This document shows, piece after piece, positions 44,965 through 53,475 of a stretch of 64,000 nt of DNA (position 1 is its first letter; each line of letters begins with the position of its first letter). A program made the position numbers and the translations under genes. The notes beneath the pieces are model-generated. The model searched no databases, was not told the origin of the DNA, and worked only from the letters and a program-made list of their open reading frames with translations. The stretch comes from an uncultured Pelagibacteraceae bacterium (GTDB lineage: Bacteria; Pseudomonadota; Alphaproteobacteria; Pelagibacterales; Pelagibacteraceae), in assembly GCA_902574525.1 (NCBI GenBank), contig CACGNQ010000001.1, positions 1-64,000 on the forward strand, given 5' to 3'.

Positions 44965-46011
44965 ATGAATAAAATTGAAATAAATAACGTTTATAAAATT
45001 TTTGGCCCTAATCCAAAAAGGATATTGCCAATGGTTCAAGATGGGGCAACTAAAGAAGAAGTTTTAGAAAAAACAGGACATACTGTTGGTCTGGATAATG
45101 TTTCTCTTAAAATTGATGAGGGCGAAACCTTCGTGTGCATGGGTCTATCTGGTTCTGGAAAATCTACTTTAATAAGGCATATCAATAGATTAATTGATCC
45201 AACATCAGGAGTGGTATCCGTAGAAGGTACTGATGTAATGAGTTTAGATAAAAAAAAACTAATAGATTTTAGAAGACATAAAATGAGTATGGTCTTTCAA
45301 AGATTTGGTTTATTTCCACATAAAACAGTTTTGGAAAATGTTGGATACGGACTTGAGGTTCAGGGGAAAAAACTTGAGGATAAAAACAAAGTTGCAATGG
45401 AAAAAATAGAAGCTGTAGGCTTAAGCGGATTTGAAAATCAATATCCAAATCAACTATCAGGGGGTATGCAGCAAAGAGTGGGACTAGCAAGAGCACTCGC
45501 GACTGATACCGATATTTTGTTAATGGATGAAGCATTTTCAGCTCTAGATCCTTTAATTAGAAGTGATATGCAAAAACAGTTACTAGACTTGCAAGGAGAA
45601 TTAAAAAAAACAATAGTTTTCATTACACACGATTTAGATGAATCTTTAAAACTGGGAGATCACATAGGTATTTTAAATGGTGGAAGATTGGTTCAAGTAG
45701 GAACACCGATTGAGATAATAATGAAACCTGCTGATGATTATGTTGCAGCCTTTGTAAAAGATGTTAATCGGGCAAAAGTAATTAAAGCAAAGATTATAAT
45801 GAAATCAGTAAGTGAATCTGATGGAATAGATAAAAACAATACAGTAAAAGTAAATGAGGACCAATTTTTAGAAGAATTCTTGCCTCAGGTTGTTTGCTCT
45901 AACGCAAATTGTGAAGTTGTTGACAAAAGTGGAAATATTAAAGGGTATTTAACCCAAAATGAATTATCTAAAGCTTTAGCCAAAGAAAACTTAAAAGAAG
46001 CAGTTAAATAA
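44965..46011 (+). CDS. ProV-type glycine betaine ABC ATPase, orphan
   Basis: This 348-residue ABC ATPase has the ProV/OpuAA start IEINNVYKIFGPNPKR, Walker A GLSGSGKST, signature LSGGMQQRVGLARAL, Walker B ILLMDEAFSALDPL, and switch His in FITHD. The C-terminal part (about residues 265-348) is a short, degenerate CBS-like regulatory region with two cysteines (VVCSNANCEVV). No permease or binding protein is adjacent, so it may serve the ProW encoded at 58189 or another permease. It closely resembles the second ProV at 57060. Confidence 0.86.
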   Translation: MNKIEINNVYKIFGPNPKRILPMVQDGATKEEVLEKTGHTVGLDNVSLKIDEGETFVCMGLSGSGKSTLIRHINRLIDPTSGVVSVEGTDVMSLDKKKLIDFRRHKMSMVFQRFGLFPHKTVLENVGYGLEVQGKKLEDKNKVAMEKIEAVGLSGFENQYPNQLSGGMQQRVGLARALATDTDILLMDEAFSALDPLIRSDMQKQLLDLQGELKKTIVFITHDLDESLKLGDHIGILNGGRLVQVGTPIEIIMKPADDYVAAFVKDVNRAKVIKAKIIMKSVSESDGIDKNNTVKVNEDQFLEEFLPQVVCSNANCEVVDKSGNIKGYLTQNELSKALAKENLKEAVK

Positions 46012-46020
46012 AATATTAAA

Positions 46021-46452
46021 TTAAAGTTTGCTTATAAGATCTGGTGCAATTTTTTTTGATTTACCAAAGAATTTAAGAGATTTAATAGCCTCTAAATTAG
46101 ATTTATCTCCACCAACTACTACAAAACCAATCATTCCCATGCTTTTATGTGGTGTGCACCAATAAGCGTAAATACCAGGTACTGTAAATGTATACTCTGT
46201 ATCTTTGTTCATTTTCGATTTAAATTTTTCTACACCATCTGGAACCCCGCCCTTCATAAACTGAACATTGTGGCCTTTGGTTGTAGCTTTCCAAAAAACA
46301 GTGTCGCCAACGTTAACATTTACAATTTTTTGTGAATAGACCATGCTTTCTTTACCTTGTTTATTAAGCATTTCTATAGTGACGTCAGCTGCCATAGCCA
46401 AGTTTGGAAAAAATAGTGTTGCTAGAACTAATGTTTTTAATAATGATTGCAT
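46021..46452 (-). CDS. pseudoazurin-type blue copper protein
   Basis: This 143-residue periplasmic cupredoxin has signal peptide MQSLLKTLVLATLFFPNLAMA. The type I copper ligands are a His in KGHNVQF and then Cys, His and Met in YWCTPHKSMGMIGFV. The pattern matches pseudoazurin rather than amicyanin or azurin. It carries single electrons in the periplasm; no nitrite or N2O reductase is nearby, so its partner is unknown, perhaps a cytochrome oxidase route. Confidence 0.9.
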   Translation of the reverse strand: MQSLLKTLVLATLFFPNLAMAADVTIEMLNKQGKESMVYSQKIVNVNVGDTVFWKATTKGHNVQFMKGGVPDGVEKFKSKMNKDTEYTFTVPGIYAYWCTPHKSMGMIGFVVVGGDKSNLEAIKSLKFFGKSKKIAPDLISKL

Positions 46453-46535
46453 AAAATGTATGTAATATTAAAACTTAGGATATCAATTTAATTATTAGTG
46501 CAAGTTGCCACAGTTAATATTTTAAAATTTACTAT

Positions 46536-47420
46536 TTAATTGTGTTTAACCAATTTTAATTTTTCTCTTGTTTCTTTAGGTGTCATTATAGATGCACCTA
46601 GGTCTTCAACAATCCTTCTGGCTTTCTCAACTAATTGAGCATTTGTTGCAAGCTTTCCTTTTGAAATATAAAGATTATCTTCAAGTCCTACTCTAGGATT
46701 TCCTCCCATTACCACAGTTTGTGCTACATAAGGCATCTCGTTTTTTGAAATTGCAAAACCTGACCATACCGCTTCTTTAGGCATTATATCTTTCATGGCC
46801 TGCATAGCTGATGTAGTAGCTGGAGCACCCCATGGAATACCTAGACACATTTGAAACATTGGAGGATCGCTTAACAATCCCTCTTCATAAAGTTGTGCTC
46901 CGAACCACATATTTCCAAGATCAAACGCCTCAATCTCGGGCTTTACTTTTATTTCTTGTAATCTCTTAGCAGCTTTCCTTAAATCTCTCGGTGTATTAAC
47001 TGTGATCACAGATCCATCTCCAAAATTTAAAGTCCCACAATCTAATGTACATATTTCTGGCAGAAATTGTTCTGCATTTGCTATTCTCTCCATTACGTTT
47101 ACCATGTCTGTTAACGGACCAAACTGAAGCGGACTATTCTCGCCAATATCTAAATCCCCACCCATTCCTGTAGTCAAATTTAAAACTACATCAGTGTCTG
47201 ATGACCTAATTCTATCGACTACCTCTTTATATAATTCTAGTCTTCTACTAGGTGTTCCATCTTCTTCTCTAACATGCACATGAGCTATTGCGGCTCCTGC
47301 TTTTGCCGCTTCGATCGCAGATTTAGCAATTTGTTCTGGTGTCTTAGGTAAATCTGGATGCTTTTTAGCTGTATCTCCTGATCCTGTAACTGCGCATGAA
47401 ATAAATACTTTATTGTTCAT
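46536..47420 (-). CDS. BKACE (beta-keto acid cleavage enzyme), candidate dehydrocarnitine type
   Basis: This 294-residue DUF849/BKACE enzyme has the family start FISCAVTGSGDTAKKHPDLP, metal-binding HVHVREEDGTPSRR, LNLTTGMGGD and ALEDN-type VGLEDNLYISKGKLATN. BKACEs split a beta-keto acid with acetyl-CoA. The carnitine-pathway member (CdhC) makes betainyl-CoA from 3-dehydrocarnitine. Nearness to a gamma-butyrobetaine dioxygenase and, at 62297, a CdhB-like thioesterase makes this assignment attractive. Other BKACE substrates cannot be excluded. Confidence 0.83.
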   Translation of the reverse strand: MNNKVFISCAVTGSGDTAKKHPDLPKTPEQIAKSAIEAAKAGAAIAHVHVREEDGTPSRRLELYKEVVDRIRSSDTDVVLNLTTGMGGDLDIGENSPLQFGPLTDMVNVMERIANAEQFLPEICTLDCGTLNFGDGSVITVNTPRDLRKAAKRLQEIKVKPEIEAFDLGNMWFGAQLYEEGLLSDPPMFQMCLGIPWGAPATTSAMQAMKDIMPKEAVWSGFAISKNEMPYVAQTVVMGGNPRVGLEDNLYISKGKLATNAQLVEKARRIVEDLGASIMTPKETREKLKLVKHN

Positions 47421-47453
47421 ATTTTATTAATGATATAGTTTAATATAATTAAA

Positions 47454-48182
47454 ATGGAAATAATAGAGTTAAAAAAGGACTTAGCAGCAACATTTAGATG
47501 GGCAGCTAGATTAAATATGAATGAAGGAGTTGCAAATCACTTTAGTGCTTGCATTCCTGGATCAACTGATGAATTTTTAGTTAATAAATCAGGTATTCAT
47601 TTTAGCCAAATGAAAGTAAGCGATTTAATTTTGGTTAACAAAGAAAATATTGAGGAACTAAAAAAAAAACCCGATCTAGTAGATGCTACAGCAATAAATA
47701 TTCATGGGACTATTCATCAAAAAGTACCTCATGCAAAGTGTATATTTCATGTCCACTCAAAGTATGCGACTGCACTTTCTGCTCTAAAAGACCCTGTTCT
47801 TCCCCCAATAGATCAAAATACCATGAGGTTTTATAATAGAGTCTCTATATATAATGAATATGGTGGCATGGGTTTCGAGGAAGAATCACTAAAAATGGCA
47901 GCATCTTTAGGAAATAAACAAAATTTGTTAATGGCTAATCATGGAATATTAACTACTGGTGAAACCGTTTCAGATGGGTTTGATGCTTTATATTATTTTG
48001 AAAAATCCGCTGAAACTTATTTAACAGCTTTGGCTACTGGCAAAGAATTAAATATTGCTTCGCACGAGGTAGCAGAAAAAACAGCACAAGAATGGTCAAA
48101 CTATCCTTCTGATCTTGGAAGAGCACATTTAGATCAAATAAGGTTAATTTTAGATAAAGAAGAACCTGATTACCAAAATTAA
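47454..48182 (+). CDS. class II aldolase/adducin family protein
   Basis: This 242-residue protein has the class II aldolase fold: GVANHFSACIPGSTDEFLVN, NIHGTIHQKVPHAKCIFHVHSKYATAL with the zinc HxH, and MANHGILTTG with the third His. These enzymes are fuculose- or ribulose-phosphate-type aldolases or related isomerases and decarboxylases. The substrate is not evident. It is the first gene of a tight run (aldolase-aldehyde dehydrogenase-VOC-methyltransferase-MsrA) and is divergent from BKACE across 33 bases. Confidence 0.85.
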   Translation: MEIIELKKDLAATFRWAARLNMNEGVANHFSACIPGSTDEFLVNKSGIHFSQMKVSDLILVNKENIEELKKKPDLVDATAINIHGTIHQKVPHAKCIFHVHSKYATALSALKDPVLPPIDQNTMRFYNRVSIYNEYGGMGFEEESLKMAASLGNKQNLLMANHGILTTGETVSDGFDALYYFEKSAETYLTALATGKELNIASHEVAEKTAQEWSNYPSDLGRAHLDQIRLILDKEEPDYQN

Positions 48183-48191
48183 ATATAAATT

Positions 48192-49625
48192 ATGAAAGAT
48201 AAGAAAAAATTTTATATAAATGGAAAATGGGTTAATCCAATTAAACCAAAAGACTTTAATGTAATTAATCCATCTACTGAAGAAGTTTGTGCAATAATTT
48301 CTCTTGGCAGTCCAGAAGATACTGATCTTGCTGTAAAATCTGCAAAATCATCTTTTGAAACTTGGAAAGAAACCTCAAAACAAGAAAGAATTAAACTTTT
48401 AGAAAAATTATTAGAAATCTATAAATCTAAATGGGATGAAATGACTGATGCTATATCTACAGAGCTTGGTTGTCCAAAAGACTGGTGTTCAGCCAATCAA
48501 ACTGCATCAGGTGCAGGTCATATTGAGGATTTTATAAAAAGATTAAAAGAGTTCAATTTTGAACCTGGTTTTGACAAAGGTTCTGTTAATCATATAGTCT
48601 ATGAACCTATTGGAGTGTGTGGTTTGATAACTCCATGGAATTGGCCAATAAATCAAATAGCACTAAAAGTTATACCGGCATTAGCAACTGGATGCACTAT
48701 GGTTTTGAAACCTTCTGAGATTGCACCTTTATCTGGAATGCTATTTGCTGAAATGATTCATGAGGCTGGATTTCCTGCTGGTGTTTTTAATTTAGTAAAT
48801 GGTGATGGCCCAGGTGTTGGTACAGATTTATCAGGCCATCCTGATGTTGATATGGTCTCATTTACTGGATCAACAAGAGCTGGGAAATTAATAACAAAAA
48901 ATGCTGCTGATACAATCAAACGAGTATGTTTAGAACTTGGAGGGAAAGGTGGAAATATTGTATTTGCGGATGCTTATCCTGATGCAGTTAGAGATGGGAT
49001 AAGAAATATTATGAGTAACTCTGGACAATCATGCGATGCACCAACAAGAATGTTGGTAGAAAAATCCATCTACAAAAGAGCAGTAGAAGAAGCTGCTGAT
49101 GAAGCAAATAAAATTAAAGTAGACCTAGCCTCAAAAGCTGGTGAACATATAGGTCCTGTTATATCTAAAACTCAATACGATAAAATTCAAAGTTTAATCA
49201 AAAGTGGAATTGAAGAAGGCGCAACATTGGTAGCAGGTGGACCTGAAAAACCTCAAGATTTAAAAAACGGGTATTTTATTAAACCTACTGTGTTTACAGA
49301 TGTAAATAATGATATGAGGATTGCTAAAGAAGAAATTTTTGGGCCAGTTTTATCCATAATTCCGTTTGAGAATGAAGAAGATGCAATAAAAATTACAAAT
49401 GATACTGAATATGGCCTCGGGAATTATTTACAAACTGAAGATAAAGAAAAAGCAAAAAGGGTTTCAAAGAAATTAAGATCTGGAATTGTATACGTAAATC
49501 ATAAACCAGCAGACTCTGGCACGCCATTTGGTGGTTATAGACAGTCTGGAAATGGACGTGAGGGTGGCACGTGGGGTTTGCATGAATATTTGGAGGTTAA
49601 AACCATTACTGAATGGAAAAACTAA
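48192..49625 (+). CDS. NAD(P)-dependent aldehyde dehydrogenase
   Basis: This 477-residue ALDH-superfamily enzyme has the NAD-binding and fold motif TPWNWPINQIALKVIPALATG, FTGSTRAGKLI, the general-base Glu in LELGGKGGNIV, and the catalytic Cys281 in SGQSCDAPTR. The GQSC.APTR form is common in an alphaproteobacterial ALDH group of unknown substrate. Possible roles include oxidising betaine aldehyde or trimethylaminobutyraldehyde, given the quaternary-amine genes nearby, or an aldehyde made by the aldolase next to it (9-base gap). Confidence 0.9.
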   Translation: MKDKKKFYINGKWVNPIKPKDFNVINPSTEEVCAIISLGSPEDTDLAVKSAKSSFETWKETSKQERIKLLEKLLEIYKSKWDEMTDAISTELGCPKDWCSANQTASGAGHIEDFIKRLKEFNFEPGFDKGSVNHIVYEPIGVCGLITPWNWPINQIALKVIPALATGCTMVLKPSEIAPLSGMLFAEMIHEAGFPAGVFNLVNGDGPGVGTDLSGHPDVDMVSFTGSTRAGKLITKNAADTIKRVCLELGGKGGNIVFADAYPDAVRDGIRNIMSNSGQSCDAPTRMLVEKSIYKRAVEEAADEANKIKVDLASKAGEHIGPVISKTQYDKIQSLIKSGIEEGATLVAGGPEKPQDLKNGYFIKPTVFTDVNNDMRIAKEEIFGPVLSIIPFENEEDAIKITNDTEYGLGNYLQTEDKEKAKRVSKKLRSGIVYVNHKPADSGTPFGGYRQSGNGREGGTWGLHEYLEVKTITEWKN

Positions 49626-49626
49626 A

Positions 49627-50010
49627 ATGATTGGTTACGTAATGGTCGGTACAAATAATCTAGAAAAAGCGATTACTTTTTACGATGAAGTTTTACAAGT
49701 TATAAACTTAAGAAGAAAAGATACTGATGAATTTTGTGCTGGATATACACAAAATGATAGCGATGGAACCATAGAATTCTATGTTACAAAACCAGCTAAT
49801 GGTAAAACAGCTACGTTTGGAAATGGAACTCAAGTATCTTTTAATGTTTCGTCAAGAGCGATAGTTGATAAGTTTCATGAAATTGGGTTAAAAGCAGGCG
49901 GTAGTAGCGAAGGAAGTGGTGGAGAAAGACCAGAAGGTTCTGGTGTATATTACTCCTATGTTCGTGATTTGGATGGAAATAAGATCTGCGCTTTTACAAA
50001 TAATAAATAA
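49627..50010 (+). CDS. VOC (glyoxalase/dioxygenase) superfamily protein
   Basis: This single-domain 127-residue VOC protein starts at the ATG at 49627, one base after the aldehyde dehydrogenase stop. Family features are MIGYVMVGTNNLEKAITFYDEVL at the start, a central GTIEFYVTKP strand, and the closing YVRDLDGNKICAF. Such proteins bind a divalent metal and isomerise, hydrolyse or detoxify small molecules. The substrate is unknown. Confidence 0.85.
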   Translation: MIGYVMVGTNNLEKAITFYDEVLQVINLRRKDTDEFCAGYTQNDSDGTIEFYVTKPANGKTATFGNGTQVSFNVSSRAIVDKFHEIGLKAGGSSEGSGGERPEGSGVYYSYVRDLDGNKICAFTNNK

Positions 50011-50015
50011 ATTAA

Positions 50016-50927
50016 ATGTCATATTCATCAATTGAAAAACGACTAGCTAATGGCAAAACTATTATTCTCGATGGTGGTATAGGAGGAGAGTTACAGAAAA
50101 TTGGAGCAAAAATGGATAAGGGATTATGGTGCGGAAAATGTTCTATAGATAGTCCTGATGAACTTTTAAAAGTACATCATAATTATATTGAAGCGGGGGC
50201 TGATGTAATTACTGCTAATACTTATGCTTCAACTCCTATATCAATGAAAAAATATGGTTATGAAGACTTGATAGAGGAATGTAATCTTAAAAGTATCAAA
50301 ATTGCCAAACAAGCTGTGGCAGGAAAAAATGTTTTAGTTGCTGGATCAGTTTCCACTTATGGTTATTTTATGAAAGACGGTATAAAAAAAATGAAACCAA
50401 GTTTTGACCAACACTTAAGTATTCTATCTAATGCTGGTGTAGATCTTGTGATTCTTGAAGCTATGTCGTCACAAGCTGATATTGTTGAGGTTTTAGCAGA
50501 ATGTTCAAGTAATTTAAAATTACCAACATGGTTATCAGTATCTTGTGTATTTGATAAAGATAAAAATATTCATCTAGGGTATGACGATGATGTTTCTCAT
50601 ACAGATCCTCAAATTTATGAAAAACTCGATGAGTCATTGCAAAGATTTAAAAAATTTCACTCTGGACCAATACTTGTTGCTCACTCGAACATGAGTGTGA
50701 CTGAAGAAGCAGTTAAAATATTAAAAACTAACTATGACAATACCATTGGTGCTTATCCAAACAGAGGTCATTTTATAAAACCCGAATGGAAGTTTACAGA
50801 TGATATCAAGCCAAGTGATTATCTCGAAAGCGCAAAAAAATGGATTGCTAGTGGGGCTCAAATTATTGGTGGTTGCTGTGGTATTGGTGTTGAGGAGATA
50901 AAAGCAATATCAATTCTAAAAAATTAA
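50016..50927 (+). CDS. homocysteine S-methyltransferase-family protein lacking one zinc cysteine
   Basis: This 303-residue TIM-barrel protein of the BHMT/MmuM family has ILDGGIGGELQKIGA at the start, ITANTYASTP, and the C-terminal GGCCGIG carrying two zinc cysteines (C287, C288). The third ligand, normally in a GxNC motif, is replaced: the aligned segment reads AHSNMS with Met226. Because zinc activates homocysteine in this family, the methyltransferase activity is uncertain. Betaine or methylated sulfur compounds are the usual methyl donors. It is followed 14 bases later by msrA. Confidence 0.82.
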   Translation: MSYSSIEKRLANGKTIILDGGIGGELQKIGAKMDKGLWCGKCSIDSPDELLKVHHNYIEAGADVITANTYASTPISMKKYGYEDLIEECNLKSIKIAKQAVAGKNVLVAGSVSTYGYFMKDGIKKMKPSFDQHLSILSNAGVDLVILEAMSSQADIVEVLAECSSNLKLPTWLSVSCVFDKDKNIHLGYDDDVSHTDPQIYEKLDESLQRFKKFHSGPILVAHSNMSVTEEAVKILKTNYDNTIGAYPNRGHFIKPEWKFTDDIKPSDYLESAKKWIASGAQIIGGCCGIGVEEIKAISILKN

Positions 50928-50941
50928 TATAAAATGAAAAT

Positions 50942-51397
50942 ATGAGGACATTTATTGGGGGAATTGGTTGCTTTTGGGATGAAACTAAATACGAAGGTAT
51001 TGAAGGAATAATATCTACTGAGTGTGGCTATTGTGGAGGAGAGGATCCCAACATAACTTATAAAGCAGTATGCGGTGGAGATACTGGTCATATAGAAGTT
51101 GTTAAAGTCGAGTATGATGAAAAAGTTAAATCGTATGAAGATATGGTGAGACTTTTTTTTGAATTACACGACTCTACTCAAGTAAATAGACAAGGAACAT
51201 ATGTTGGAATTCAATATCGATCTGAAATTTTTTATAATAATGACGAAGAAAAAAAAATTGCAGAAAAAGTGTTAAATGAAATGAATAATAAGCTTGGGGG
51301 TAAGGTTTCTACTAAAGTTTCAAAAGAGAAAAATTATTGTAAGGCTGAAGGTTATCACCAAAAATATGAAAAAAAGAAATCCTTAAAATTTGATTAA
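50942..51397 (+). CDS. msrA: peptide-methionine (S)-S-oxide reductase MsrA
   Basis: This 151-residue MsrA has the active-site Cys near the N terminus in GGIGCFWDETKYEGIEG, then STECGYCGG, HIEVVKVEYD, FFELHDSTQVNRQG and VGIQYRSEIFY. It repairs oxidised methionine in proteins. The protein is short and has no export signal. Its stop is in the same frame as the following serine hydrolase gene, which begins five codons later at a TTG. Confidence 0.92.
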   Translation: MRTFIGGIGCFWDETKYEGIEGIISTECGYCGGEDPNITYKAVCGGDTGHIEVVKVEYDEKVKSYEDMVRLFFELHDSTQVNRQGTYVGIQYRSEIFYNNDEEKKIAEKVLNEMNNKLGGKVSTKVSKEKNYCKAEGYHQKYEKKKSLKFD

Positions 51398-51412
51398 AAA
51401 TTAAATTCTCAT

Positions 51413-52570
51413 TTGACTAAAGTAATATCATATAAAAATCCTGAATTAACAACAGTCAAAGATAATAAAGCTGTATGGAATCTTCCTAAAACCAGAAGAT
51501 ATGGTTATAGAAATCTTCACAAAATAAATAGATATGGATTATTTTTAAGATCAGATTTGGTTTTAAAATTAAAAAAAAAATACAAAGATACTATTTATAA
51601 AAAGCCACTCGTAAAAAAAATGACTAAACACAAGTCTTTTTGCTCTTTAATAGTTGGAAATAAACAAAATATTTATTTTGAAAAATACGCTAAAGATTTT
51701 ACAGAAAATCAACCTCAAACGATAATGTCTATAACAAAAATGTTTGTTAATCTTTTCGTGGGCGAATTATTAAATAATAAGTCTATAAATCTTGATAAAA
51801 AAGTGTCTTACTATCTTCCAAAAATTGGAAGTGGATATGCCAATGCTAAAGTCCAAGATGTATTAAATATGAATGTAATAAATGCTTACACAGAAGATTA
51901 TACCAAAGCATACTCCTCATCTTTTTTACATGAGCCGGTTGGTGGATGGAGACTGCCGAAAAACGGTGATAAACATTTAAGCCAGGAAGATTATCTAAAT
52001 ACTATTAAATCAAAAAAAAATAGAAATTTAATAAACAAAAGTAATTTAGCTTTTTATAAGTCTGCAAATACTGATGTTGTAGGATTAATAGTTGAGAAGA
52101 TCAGTGGTAAACCGTTAAGACATTGGATGTTAAGAGCAGTTGAGGCAGCTGGCTTTGAAGAAGGAATTTATATTGCATCCGATAGATACGGTATGCCTTG
52201 GATGTCAGGTGGAGGGTGTTTAATAACAAGAGACTTTTTAAGAATGGGGCTTTTATTTGCAAGAAAAGGTAAAGGTGTTGGAAATAGAAAGATTGGCTCA
52301 GCTTCTTTTTTAGATCAAACTGTTAAAAATGTTGGTCCAAAATATATGAACTTATCAGAGAATAAATATTTATATTATTCAAACTCAACCATGGTTTCTG
52401 GAAATATGATTGGTCATTCTGGATATGGTGGTCAATTTTTAGCTGTAAATTTAAAAACTGGAAACGTTGCTGCATTTTTTTCTGTTTTGGAAACTAAATC
52501 AGCAACTAAAGAAAGTTATAAAGTAGATATGATAAATATGTTGATTGATATAGTGAATACTAAATATTAA
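51413..52570 (+). CDS. beta-lactamase-family serine hydrolase
   Basis: This 385-residue protein of the class C beta-lactamase/penicillin-binding-like family has the SxxK nucleophile motif MSITKMFVN (Ser at about residue 106), a Tyr/Ser-Asn-type motif around FYKSANTDVVGLIVEK, and a late GHSGYGGQF segment in place of KTG. It resembles 6-aminohexanoate-dimer hydrolase and esterase relatives. The only plausible start is TTG at 51413; the next Met is 69 residues in. No signal peptide is seen, so it is likely cytoplasmic and not a resistance enzyme. Confidence 0.82.
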   Translation: MTKVISYKNPELTTVKDNKAVWNLPKTRRYGYRNLHKINRYGLFLRSDLVLKLKKKYKDTIYKKPLVKKMTKHKSFCSLIVGNKQNIYFEKYAKDFTENQPQTIMSITKMFVNLFVGELLNNKSINLDKKVSYYLPKIGSGYANAKVQDVLNMNVINAYTEDYTKAYSSSFLHEPVGGWRLPKNGDKHLSQEDYLNTIKSKKNRNLINKSNLAFYKSANTDVVGLIVEKISGKPLRHWMLRAVEAAGFEEGIYIASDRYGMPWMSGGGCLITRDFLRMGLLFARKGKGVGNRKIGSASFLDQTVKNVGPKYMNLSENKYLYYSNSTMVSGNMIGHSGYGGQFLAVNLKTGNVAAFFSVLETKSATKESYKVDMINMLIDIVNTKY

Positions 52571-53472
52571 GCAGTAACTTTTTCTTCCTCTTTAGGAGCA
52601 AGAACAACTGCTAAAATTCCACCTAAAATAATCATTGAACTTCCAACTATTTCTCTCCATCCAAAAGGCTCATCGGTTAATATACTAGAACTTACAACAC
52701 CAACGACTATTTCAGTTAAAAAAAGTATTGAGCATAGTCCTGCACCTAGTTTGCTTGGCGCCCAAAGAATAACAATTCCTGTAGGAATGAAATAAAACAA
52801 TGACAAAACAATTAAAAACATAGCCATTGGAATAAAAGACTCGATCGGTGGAGTTTCACCTAAATAATCAACTAATAAAAAACCAGCTACAATATTAAAT
52901 AATGTTCCATAAAAGAAAAATGAAAATATAATTGGAAATACTCCATCAGTTTTAACAACCTCAAGTCTTATCATTCCACCTGCAAAAATTGCACCTCCAA
53001 TTAGTGCAATCCAATCTCCCGCATTTTGAGGTAAAGGTATAATCGCATCTTTGCTAAACACTATCCATAATCCAGCGAGAGCTAATGTAAGTGTAACAGC
53101 TCTTTCCCAGCCTGGTTTTCTTTTTAAAAATAAAATTTCAAAGATAGTAGTCCAGATAGGCGTCATATAAAAAAGTATTAAAGCTCTTATGACATCTGTT
53201 AATAAAAAACTGAGTGCATAACAAATAAAACCACCACCAACCAATAATCCCGTTAATGGAAGCTCGAAGCCACTTCCTTTTTTTTTATAAATTCTCCACA
53301 GAGCAATTGGTAATAACAATAATACTCCGATTACCATCTGAGCAATTGTTCCCCATCCACCGGTTAATCCTCCAGCCTCTAATGTACGTTGAGGGAGCCA
53401 ATAAATTCCCCACGCACCAGCGGAAAATGCTAAAGCAAGAGCAATTTTAAAATGGTGAGGATGTCTTTGCAT
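52567..53472 (-). CDS. DMT/EamA family transporter
   Basis: This 301-residue protein has ten predicted helices in two EamA repeats. Marks include GAWGIYWLPQRTLEAGGLTGGW at the start and a second-half ILTDEPFGWREIVGSSMIILGGILAVVL. EamA members export amino acids or other metabolites; the substrate is unknown. The protein is noticeably richer in Ala, Gly, Trp and Pro and poorer in Lys and Asn than neighbours. It ends inside the stop of the convergent hydrolase gene (4-base overlap). Confidence 0.85.
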   Translation of the reverse strand: MQRHPHHFKIALALAFSAGAWGIYWLPQRTLEAGGLTGGWGTIAQMVIGVLLLLPIALWRIYKKKGSGFELPLTGLLVGGGFICYALSFLLTDVIRALILFYMTPIWTTIFEILFLKRKPGWERAVTLTLALAGLWIVFSKDAIIPLPQNAGDWIALIGGAIFAGGMIRLEVVKTDGVFPIIFSFFFYGTLFNIVAGFLLVDYLGETPPIESFIPMAMFLIVLSLFYFIPTGIVILWAPSKLGAGLCSILFLTEIVVGVVSSSILTDEPFGWREIVGSSMIILGGILAVVLAPKEEEKVTA

Positions 53473-53475
53473 TAA

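Noticed and set aside
51413-52570. Antibiotic-resistance beta-lactamase
   Set aside because: The SxxK motif is shared by many serine hydrolases. The protein lacks a signal peptide and a KTG motif, so a resistance role is not supported.
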